A stretch of DNA of 64,000 nt from Candidula unifasciata (Eukaryota; Mollusca; Gastropoda; Stylommatophora; Geomitridae). Below, piece by piece: positions 12,201 to 24,200 of the stretch. The position numbers and the translations under genes were made by a program. The DNA lies in the NCBI GenBank assembly GCA_905116865.2, contig CAJHNH020007557.1, forward strand, positions 62,001 to 126,000. Direction: 5' to 3'. Position 1 is the stretch's first letter; every line of letters begins with the position of its first letter. Under the pieces are notes generated by a model. It saw only the letters and a program-made list of their open reading frames with translations, had not been told where the DNA came from and did no database searches.

Positions 12201-15200
12201 CATTGTAAGCCTGATGCTTGCTTGCTTGCTTATTGTACCCCACCAGGACATCACACAAGTGAAAAAAATATAAAAATAAGCCAGGTCTATAAACTGGATA
12301 CGCAAGCAAAACTGCAAAAGATCAAAGTTCAGAAGTGGACGAACAGTCAGAATGCTAGGATGAAAAGAGAGATGTGATTTTCACAGAAAAAAAAAGTACT
12401 CTTTGCCACACCTTCGTTTGTGTTTTAGTATCCAGAAGCCATGGGTTGTTAACCCTTAGGCTCGGTATTATGGATATCGCAACCTTTCGGCCTTGATTCC
12501 AATGTAAATACAGTAAATCTGGGAGAAATGTGGCCTTTCTGCCTACCCCTGGGAGTGAACCCGGACCACAAGGAGTTTGTCACCCGCTCACCGCGCAATC
12601 CGGTTTAGCCAACTACGCTAGAAAGACGGGCAACACCTTCAGGTGAACTGGTGATACAGGGTAGACCAATATTGTTGAGACCAGTCGGCACTCGGTGGGC
12701 GAAGAGGTCAACATAACACCAGGATTTTAACAGAATTCAGGCTGAAAGTACAACAAACAGGTCCCTACTATTGGCTGTCCAGATTTACATTACAACAATC
12801 ACCTGTATATGTCTGCTCAACCCCTCACATGTGGAAATGTATTCAGAGAATTCAGTCTGTTTCTCATAGACAGACTCTGGCAACTGTTTGTCTGATGTCT
12901 GGGCTCTGAAAATAGAAGCAACACGTCACTATTGAGAATGTACGGAGCTACACAGAAATATGTGCAGTCATTAGGAGTCATACAGTTCTCTTCCTGAGCA
13001 ACGGCTTACTGGACCAAAGTTCTTGGGTCCAAATTTGCATCATAACATGGTGACTACATAAAGTGGGAGCAGCAGTAGATTCATCAGTTAAATTTTGGTG
13101 TTGGGACTAGTGTAATGTTGGTATTTTCTACAGGGATTCTCTAGACAATAATATAGGAGTAAACATGAGATAAGAGAGAAAAACATGCAAATGTGAATAC
13201 TCGTAGAAACACGAGACATACAAACAGGGCTCAAACCAGCACGTGAAACCCAGAACGAGGGTTATAAGATTAGGAATCTAATCAGTTAGTATGTGTTTGG
13301 CAGCTGTCGTGAAAGGTCGTATCTGATAGACGAATGAATGTAACACTGTATAAATGAAGATGTCAAGGAGATTCTATTCCATGAGAGGACAGCCAGACGA
13401 CAACCTGAGGACAGCCTAACCAGAGGTGGTAGCCGACGAGTTCCAACTGGCCAAGGAGTCTAACAGCCATGATCAGAGATGCTGGATCAAAGACTGTGTG
13501 TAATCAAACAGGACTGAAAGGTAACAAGCGTGGATGGTAGTAGACGTTGATTCTGTACTTTATAAATGTCATCATCTCTTGTTGGACCTGCTAGCGAATA
13601 GTAAACATTGACTGGACCAGATCACCTGTGAAAGTTTAATAAAGAATATAACCGGATATCGTCTACTCGTTACCAACTGTGTGCATTCAGAATGTCATCT
13701 ATATCTTATATATGAAAAACCCCTAGTAACCAGTCAGCACATAGAGGAGACAATATCCCAAATAGGAACAGTTCTTCTAATTAATCTCCCCCCCCCCCCC
13801 CCCCTCCAGGCGGTAGCTTCATCAATCAAGTCTGTGGGGCGCAAGTTTGTGAAACTCCTCCGTGGAGTTTCTACTAAATATACAGCAGTGGTGGAGACAA
13901 CAATAAAAAGGAAACATTTTCTTTCACTATTTCTAGCGAAGCCGGGCAGTTAAATCTAGTTTCTAGTGGTTATTTTCTGTAAAGACAAGGCTTCTTGGTG
14001 TCGTCAATGAAACTATCCGCAGCTGGGATTGAACCCACCCGACAGTACCCCAGCATTATGAGGCGCTTTCGCAATGCCTAAACCACACAGACTTTTCCTT
14101 TGTACGTGAGTTAATAAGGCCCAAGCAACGGTGTGAGTGTTGTTTGAGAAATTCTGTTTTGCCCAAACAACAGCGCTATCATCGATCGTATGTCCCTTAC
14201 ATTTTGTTTCGCACACGTTTCTAATGTTTGGAGGTACGATTAAACTATTCAAGGAAAGTCACTCTGCCTAAATCCTTTTAGTTTCATTTCTCAGCCCAAT
14301 CCACACGTGCAGAATTTGATAGAAATAACTGACATTTTTTTCAACAGTGAATTTCTTTAAGTTCGTTTTCGAGTGCCATGAATACCAATGTTCCAACCAC
14401 AAGTACAGGTTGCACAATGCGTCTTTCTGCAGCCGAAGCTCTGAAATTGTTTCAGTCAGATATTTTAAATTGTGATAATAAAAATTTAGATTTTTCGGAA
14501 AGTGATTCGGACGGTGAATTTTCACCAGCGAAGCTGAGCGATCAGCTGTTCAGAATCTAGCGATTTTGATGAGTTTATTACACAGACAATGTCCCATACT
14601 ACCGTATTTATGGTGTAACAGAAGGAACATGGTCTAAACAAATAGATTGTACTATACTATGGCTAAGCTACACTAAAATCATCGCGGCTACAGTATAAAT
14701 AGTGTGTGTGTAATGGCTCATTTTTTAGCCATTTTTTCTCTAAAATTTTGCTCAGCACTCTGTGAGAACTAAGAGCCCCTGATTGCTAAGCTAACCCAGA
14801 AATTTATCATAACTTTAGATTATGTTAGGAAATTGAACAAACTTTGAAGTTTTGTTCTCAAATTTGGATATTTACTACTCTTTTGGCTGTAGAACCATGG
14901 TAAGTGAAGAATTGTTTTGTGAAATGCTGTCCTTGTGAAATTAACACCTGCTGAATTCTTCTTTCCTACTAACTACGATAAAATTAAACAAACACTTATC
15001 ATCAGATTCAAAATGTACATTCATTTCTCTTTTTAAAAATATACACTTTTATAGGGATTAGAAGTATATTACATTCTCTATAGCCTTTCTTGTACACCCA
15101 CCCCTCTGCCATTTTTGTAAAGGGAAATTAATGTGGGCCAAGTCTGTAAAAATTCATGGGACTGAAAGAGTTAACCCCTTAAAAAACCAAAGAAATGAGA

Positions 15201-18200
15201 AAAAGCCCACAATTTCTGAAAAAATCTGCACAACTGTCTAGGTATTTGAAAGAAGTTTGCCTTAAGCAAATCAAATTATATAGTTGGTAGATGTTTAATC
15301 ATGCGGCATATCTGAAAATTCGTAATGAGCAGATTCAGCTTGACCATACATTTTTTATTTTTAGAAAGAAAAAAAGAAGAAAAACTGCCAGTGATAAATA
15401 AACTGTTCTTTATAACAGAAGTTTGCCACATCCGAGGCTGCCTCAAGTCAGCAGTTCTAAACCTGTGGGTCGCGACCATCGGAAACACATATTCACTGAA
15501 GTTATGAAGTAGCAACGAAAATAACTATGGTTGAGGGTCCCCACAGAATGAAGAACTGTTTTAAAGGGTCGCCGCATTAGGAAGGTTGAGAACCCCTGCC
15601 TTGAGTGGTCTGTTCTGTACCATGCCATGACACCATACACATATGACAAAGACACATATGTAACGCTACTGCTGTTGCTGGCACCTTTCATTAACCAACT
15701 GATAGTCTTTTGCTGTGCCGTGTGGTGCCCTGTGTTAAAGAGAACAGGACCACGGTATCCTCTAAGCTTGTCATAAGAGGCGACTAAGAGGGGGTTGGAC
15801 GTGGGGCCAGCAGCCACACACTGTAAACAAATATAACCACTATAGAAACAAAGACAAACATAAATATACAACGAATGGCCACAGTTTGTCTCTGCCTTAT
15901 GTGCCTCTGGGCACGATGAGGACTGATTGATTGATTAATTGTGCTGTAAGGAGGCAGGGGAACCCCAGCCCAAGCCTTGGCAAGTGTGACTAGCCAAACC
16001 CACTCATTTTTATTTCATGGTGCACTGGTTTTTCACATTTTGTCCTCACTCTAAGCAACCATTGAAGCACACAGGCTGTTGGGGATCAACACCTTACAGA
16101 TTGGGGACTGCTGAGTGACATTAAAAAAAATATCTCCCACTGTCAGGGGTCACAGTGACATAGTGGCCAGACACCTGCTTGTTGGCCCAAAGGTTGTGGG
16201 TTTAAATCTGCATGCGGCCGATATTTAAAAAAAAATGATCTAAGCTTCCAGGTGGACCCAGTGTAAAATGGGTACCAGGTAATGTCCTGATGCTCACCAT
16301 TCACTGAATGCTGATTGGTCTGTAAAATATCAGTCTAGCACTATATACCCAATATGCCTAAGGGTGTCGAAAATTATCCTTTTACAGTCAGAGGCAATCC
16401 ATGACAACAGTGTCTGCGCCAAATGACAGGCATTTAATGACCTTACAACTTCTGTAATAACCCTATTGACCATGTAATCAAACTGCTTACTGTGCAATGA
16501 CATTAGACAGCCTTTGGAAGTGGTGAAGTGCCTCTAGTTGCTTCATATCTATCTTGCTTGTAACCAGCTCCTTCTTCATGGTGAGTGCATCCATCTGAAA
16601 CACAAACACAAGCCAGCATGTAGCCAACACTTATGTAGCAAAGATGAAACACAAACACAAGCCAATATGTAGCCCACACTAATGTAGCAAAGATTAAACA
16701 TTCAATTGTTTTACTCTTAAAAAGTGCTAGGTCAGACAGATGAATGCTGCCTGTTTGGATGACATGGTTTGTTTTATGGATGACGTTTCTGGTTTGGCCA
16801 CAATAAAATCATTCTCATTATTTAATTGTTGGACTGTTTAACCTGCCTATTATGTTAAAATCTGGTCTACCCTGTACTATAATTCTGCCTACAATGCTAC
16901 ATTATTGTTTTTATATTCTACAATATTGTTTATTATCATTTTAAGTACCAGGAAATTAAGCTGAAAAACAAGGTACAATAGTCACTATGCCCATAAACAA
17001 AGTATGAGAGCCTGTCACAGGTACAGATACTTATACACCAAGTTAGGTTAGTCCAGGTTTCTACAGCATGTTTAGGTTAAATATTAGTCGACTGTTCGCT
17101 GTACACATAGAAAATACCTGATCACACATAGTGCGTTGGTGAGGCCTGAAAGAATGATGGTAAAATCCTATCTACTGTGCTACAAAGCTACCTGCCAGTA
17201 GAGAGAAAAAAATAAAATGGCACCTACCTGAGCATTCAGAGATGTTTTCCTGACAATTTCCAGCTGCTTGTTGAGCTGGTTGATGATCTCTGCCTGGGTT
17301 CGAACCTGGTCATTCAACTGTTCCTTAGTTTTGATCAGCTGACTACAGTCATCCTTCCATCTGATTGAGATGTCAGATGTTGGTGAGGAGGACCAATACA
17401 TGAGTCAAATGAAAAGTGATGGATGGGAGAGAGGTATACAAAGAAGGAGAAGGGAGAGTGTTAGAGAGGGAGAGAAGAGGAGAAGGTGAGAGAGCAGATG
17501 AGAGAATGTGGAAGAGAAGTGTGGAAAAGATACTGGATTAAGAGAGTTGAGACAAAGGGATGGAAAAAAAAAAGAGAAAAAACAGGAGAGAAACACAGAG
17601 AGAAGAGAAAGATAATGAGAGAGATACAGAAAGGGATAGTCTGAGAGGAAAAGAATTATGAAGAGTAGGTGAGAGAAAGAGGAATAGAAGACAAAGGAGT
17701 ATTCTATAACCAACAACAGACATTCAATAACCGACAATAAACATTCTATAACCGACAATAAACATTCCAACTTCCAACAGACATTCAATAACCAACAATG
17801 AACATTCCACAACTGACAATAAACATTCTACAACCAACAATAAACTTTCTACAACAAAAATAAATATTCTACAATAAAAAAAAACATTCTACAACAAAAA
17901 TAAAGTCTGCAACCAACAATAAACAATCTACAACCAAAAACAAACATTCTACAACCAACATTCTATAACCAATGATAAACATTCTGCAGCCAATAATAAA
18001 TATTCTTTATCCAACAATAAAAATTCAACACGTTGACAATAAAATGTTTAAAAAAATTGATAAACATTCTACAGCCAATAATAAATAGTCAACAACCGAC
18101 AATGAACATTCTGCAACCAACAAACTTTCTACAACAATAATAAACATTTTACAAGCAACAATAGCCATTCTACAACCAATAAAAAATATTTTACAACTGA

Positions 18201-21200
18201 CAATAAACATTCTACAACCAAAAAACATTCTAAAACCAACAAAAGACATTCTACATGCAACAGACTACAGCTTCAAAATCTCCTCTTATTATGATGTAGT
18301 AGTATGTTCAAAATGTCACATGTTTTCTAGGACAACATGGTTGAAATAAATCAATAAACAGCACTCTTACCTGTCTGCTGAAGTCTCAGCTATTTGAATC
18401 TTGGTTAACAGTCGGCTGTTTTCTAGCTTCAGCTGATCCCTGACTAAGCTCTCTTTACTCAGCTGCTCCTGCACACCAACCAAAATACAAGAAAAGATGA
18501 GGAAAGAACAAAAAAAAAACAAGAGAAAAAAAAAAGGAATAAACAAAGATGAGGAATAAACGGATGAGAAAAATAACCTGATGAATGAACAAATATGAGG
18601 AATGAACAACTGTTAGCATACTGTAATTTGAGACTATATTAGACACAAACACAAGGATGCTGAAGGCGGAACTGACACAGATAGCAGCACGTACCTGCAG
18701 CTCCAGCTTCTCATGCAGGACAGATGCTAGCTGAGCTCGTGAATCCTTCAGCATGTTGGTGCTCACCAGCATCTCATCAATCTGGGTCCCACTGAGGCAC
18801 GTCTGGGTGTCCTCACTTCTCCAGTCAATTGTTCTAGAGTGAATGCTGCCTGCCCCCAAATGCTCAAATCCCCATGTGGGAGCTGTTCTCTCATCTGTAG
18901 TTCTTGTCTCTGCAGGTTTTGACAAGTTAGCTTTTGCAGCAAATGATGCTGATGGTTCAATATTTGATCTGTTTATAGAACTTTTAGTCAATGATGTATG
19001 CAGATATGGTTCCGAGGACGAGTTTTGGGTAAATGAAAGTGGCTCACTAGTTGTACCTGATGGTTTCGTAGATGTGTCCGTTTTGTAAAACGATGACTTT
19101 GTAGATCCGGCTGATTTATAGCCTGATGACTCAGCAGATGCATTTAATGAAAAGACTGATGACTTAGTAGACGTACTTGATGTATAAATAGATGGCTCAG
19201 CAGAAGTGCCTGATGTATACACAGATGGCTCAGTAGAAGTACCTGATGTACAAGATGGCTCAGTAGAAGAGGAAAGAGTGGAAACACTCATCCATGCTGG
19301 AAATGGAGAAAGTGGCTTATGACTGTGGAATGTTATGTTGGTAGTCAACGAGGCAGAAGAATCTGCTAACCTTGAAGACCAGGGGTCGGTCTCAATCACC
19401 TCATCTGTCAATGAGGTAGGAGAATCTACTGACCTTAAAGACCATGGGTCAGTCTCCATACCCTTACCTGATCCAGCGAGTCCAAATTCTTTGGAGAAAG
19501 GCCTAAAGTTAAAGACTTCTTTACTGGACAGCCGACTGCTGACCTCGCAATTATTAGTTTCTGCTGACACTATAGGTAACTCTGGAATCTCTTGGTACAG
19601 GTTAGAATAGAAACATGCATGTGCCTGATCTTTATTTTGCCATGGGTCACTAGGTGGCGTCCTGACATCATCCCCGCTGCCATCAATGGTTTTTCTGCAG
19701 CTTCCAGGAGGGTACCAATGCCATAAGGGCCAGGCCGGAGATTTTTCTGAACCTTCACTGTCCTGAGATGCTTGACATGGAAAGTTGCAAAACATTTCAG
19801 TCCTGTTGCCTTCTTGTCTTTCATTGGTCATGTCAGATTTCATCAATGAATTCAGGCCATTCAGTGAACTATCCAGAGGATGTTTCTCTGAACCATGACT
19901 CTCTGACCACAACTTCTTCCAGCTTTGGATTCCACCATCAAATCCTGAATTACTGTTGGCGATTCCATCAGAATTGGACGTCTTCCCAGAGCCAGTGGGC
20001 ACATCGTCCTGAAATCTCTTGCATAAATACGGAGCTTGAAAGGGGCTGTCTTGAGCTGAGCTGGAGAAAACATCTTGGTCTGAAGATGTAGAGCCCATTG
20101 GCTCACTCATAGCAGAAGTCCTTACTTTACCAGCAGATTCAGCCACTGCAGGCATCTGGAGCTGGTCAGTGCTGGGTGCTCTAGCATCCCACCATGTGCT
20201 CTCTCTGTCAGAAGCTGTGGAAGACACAGACTCCACCTCACATCCGTCATTGATATGGCTGCTGTCGGCTGACAGAGGTGGCTGGTGCTTGTACAACCTG
20301 GAATAGTAAAAGTAAATGGTCACATCTGCTATAGCTCACATATACACACTTTTAACAAAGACTACCGGTATTTAAAAAAAAAAGCCTTGTCTTTACTAGC
20401 TGTAGTTACTACTTTTAGGGCAGTGTAGGAAAGTAGGATGATTGGGGGGGGGGGGGGGGGGGGAGGGGTAAGCCTGAGGATTCAGTGTCCCATGGTTAGT
20501 GCAGTTGCCATGAATTGTACAGGTTAGGATTTTTTGTTTGTTTGTTTGGATCTAGGGGCTGGCCGACTGGTTAAGTTCATTTGGTTCTCATTCGGGAGAC
20601 TCAGGTTTGAATCCTCAGTAAAGTGGAGGATTTTTTTCTGTCGGGTGCAAAAATAAAATCCTAACCTGCACAGTCTGTGGCGACAGCACTCTCCATGCGG
20701 CCCTAAATCCTCAGGCTCAAAGACTTCCCAGGCCATCGACACCACAAAAGTGATACAGGCAGTAACTGTCAGTGTGTGTGTGTGTGTTTGGGGGGGGGGG
20801 GGGGGAAAGGGGGGAGAGACTCCCAACAGAAAAATCTCCATCCCTTAAGAAATATCAAATCCAATCTCCTGCATGATAGTCTAGCATTATAACCACGCGA
20901 CCAACTACTCCAATACTGCTGTATCTCTCAACCAACTACTCCAATACTGCTGTATCTCTCAACCAACTACTCCAATACTGCTGTATCTCTCAACCAACTA
21001 CTCCAATACTGCTGTATCTCTCGACCAACTACTCCAATACTGCTGTATCACTCGACCAACTACTCCAATACTGCTGTATCTCTCAACCTACTCCAATACT
21101 GCTGTATCTCTCGACCAACTACTCCAATACTGCTGTATCACTCGACCAACTACTCCAATACTGCTGTATCTCTCGACCAACTACTCCAATACTGCTGTAT

Positions 21201-24200
21201 CTCTCGACCAACTACTCCAATACTGCTGTATCACTCGACCAACTACTCCAATACTGCTGTATCTCTCGACCAACTACTCCAACACTGCTGTATCTCTCGA
21301 CCAACTACTCCAATACTGCTGTATCACTCGACCAACTACTCCAATACTGCTGTATCACTCGTCCAACTACTCCAATACTGCTGTATCTCTCGACCAACTA
21401 CTCCAATACTGCTGTATCACTCGACCAACTACTCCAATACTGCTTATCTCTCAACCAACTACTCCAATACTGCTGTATCACTCGACCAACTACTCCAATA
21501 CTGCTGTATCTCTCGACCAACTACTCCAATACTGCTGTATCTCTCGACCAACTACTCCAATACTGCTGTATCTCTCGACCAACTACTCCAATACTACTCC
21601 AATACTGCTGTATCTCCATAAAGCCAGAGATTAAAAAAACAAAACACGGCAAAGAGGTCAAGATGGTCAAATATCAGACAGACAATGAAACCGACAACAG
21701 GTAAAACAGCTTGAAATGGAGACGACGAAACCAACGAGCCTGAGATTTCTGTCAGAACTTGATTTTTCTCAAATTTCTGAGGAAACCGACGAACATTACA
21801 TGGGATCAATTGCTGGACTACTTCTGGCATCAAGTTAAGCTGACATCAGATTTTCTCGTAAGCCTCAGTGATAGAGGTCACAGCATAAGTCCCATATAGG
21901 TTGTTGTGTTTTTTAAGCCCTTTAATTCCATTTATCACTTCACCCAGTTCATGATTATTGATTACTCACATTACATATCTTTATATATTTCAAAATAAAT
22001 TGTTAATATGTTAACAAATTATTTAATGACCTGACTTTATTTTTTAAGTTTTCCAGTGCAAAAGGGTTAACAGCACCACACATTTGTAAGAGGAAGGGTT
22101 CAAAGTGTCAGCATCAGACAAGTTCTTGTTGTGTGCCCATTGGCAGAGGTCAGCAGCAATAGTTAAATAAGATTAAGCAGATGTAAGCAGCCACAAATAG
22201 AAAGCAATGTTTAGGTCATATACAGAGAACAGTTTTAGCAGATGTAAGCAGCCACAAATAGAAAGCAATGTTTAGGTCATCAACAGAGAAAAGCAAATAA
22301 AAACTGTCAAAAATATGTATACAAATATCCATAAGGAGACCAAGTAGACAATGGAGAGGTAATATACACGCAAACCTACAGACAGCTGAAGTTACCAACT
22401 GAAAAGAGATGGCCAATCACAGAGATGAATAGAGATGGGTTAAACCTCAAGGACTTCTTCTTTTCCACCTTTTACCTCATCGAAGTGTCAAGGGGGAGAT
22501 GTAACATTCATTGATGAGCTCTGTCAAGAGCAATATTAAGACTACTGTTCATTTTCTGTAAGGCTGTTCTTAATGCTATCACTCCATATTTTCTAAGGTC
22601 TTCCACTCGCTCTATGCCCATTGTAATGTTTTAGTGTGGCTCGCTGTGGCAGATAGTACCTCGGCATTCATTTATTGCTCTTTGATGACCTGTAAGACTG
22701 GCTTTATTCCTAGCATTCGTCTGATTTAGTGATTTCGTATTCTGTCTTTCCTTGAAACTCCTGCAGCTCTTCTAAGACATTTCATCTTTGTTGTCACAAT
22801 TTTACATTCACTGGAGGATGAAGTATCCACTTTTGGCACTGATAGCATAAGGACAGAATACTAAATGAATGAATGACCAAACTAAATTTTTTTTCAAAAG
22901 TCAAAAATTGGGCATGCAGGCCTGTCTTACATTCACTATTTCTGGACACTCTTTTTTTTTTCCACACAACTGTATTTTTATCATGTAAAAAAAAAATTGA
23001 GTACTGAAAAAGAAAAAGGAGGAAGTGGAGAAAAAGAAGAAAAGGAGGAAGAGGAAGCGGAGGAGGAAGAAGTAGAACATATCTACTACTACTACTTCTT
23101 CAACCTTTAGGTAAGATAGAAATTATACAAACATGCCAGTAACAAGAAAATGAAAAATAATTTTAAAAAAATGGTCTTACTTGGATCCTAATGGCCTTTT
23201 ATTTTTGCCTCGAGTGGGCAAGACAATGGAAGGGGCCTTCAGTGGACGGAGAGAAGTATGCTGCCCTGATGTCTGACTGCCAGTCTGGGAGCCTTCAGCT
23301 CTGCCTGAAGAGCTGCCAGAGTTAGTGGACAGAGCTGGGGAGGAGACTCTACGATGTAGGTCATCTGCGGGGAGGTCGGGGACATTGGATCCTGGACCTG
23401 GGTTTGTTGATTACAGCAGAGAAGATGCCTGTTTTCCGTTCAGAGCCGCCTTTCCTTGGCACTGTATCCAAGGAACCATCCCAGAAGTCATCTAAAGAAT
23501 CCATTTTCCCATGTAAAATCACTGGGATGTTTATTATTATCCCCCTTTTTCTGATCTCCTCCCAAGACTGTCACTGAAGCCTGGTGGGTCTTCTGAGGCA
23601 GCTGGGAATCTACCTGCACTTCATCTGATGAACTAAAGGAAGAAGCCGGTTTCAGGAAAGCAAAGCTGTGAACACCTGGCTGGGGCAACTTTTGTATGTT
23701 CCCCCTCTTCTTACTGACCACAGTTGTGAAACCATCATCATCTTCATCAGCTGCAGGTGGCGGAAGTTCCTCACTGCCCTCTAACTTCCCGCCAACAGCA
23801 CAGCCATCTGCCAGCTCCCACTGCTCTCTATGCTGGGTTTTTGGTAATCCTTGAGCAGCTGCTGTCTCCTGGGGGACAAACTCTTTGGCACCAGGGTTCA
23901 ACCATTGTGCCTGGTTACCCATTGCACTTTGACCCTCTGTAGGTTTGTGTTGTCTGTTTTCCCATGCATTCAAATGAGCTACCAGGTTTGGATTCACCGG
24001 AGGTAACAGGTGCGGATTTACCTGAGGCTTCAAATGTGGTGTTCCAAGGAGGCTGGTGGGAATGGCACTGACAATCTTGTTTGGTGACACCTGAAACTGA
24101 CGATGGGCGGCCAAGAATCTGCCTAGGCCACCATAGGATAGTATATAAGTTTGAGCCTCCTCAGACAAATGCTTGGTGTGTTGTTCTAGTTCTTTACTCA

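Noticed and set aside
15443..15871. 142-codon minus-strand frame
   Set aside because: Spans the SPIN-like MITE and a dispersed repeat; no gene-like features.
17405..18249. Ser/Leu/Phe-rich minus frames resembling membrane proteins
   Set aside because: Reverse reading of GA-rich and ataaacattctacaacc repeats in intron 21.
19470..19510. Second PAM2 motif (FNFRPFSKEFGL) in exon 20
   Set aside because: Lacks the L-N and Ala positions and the final Pro of the consensus.
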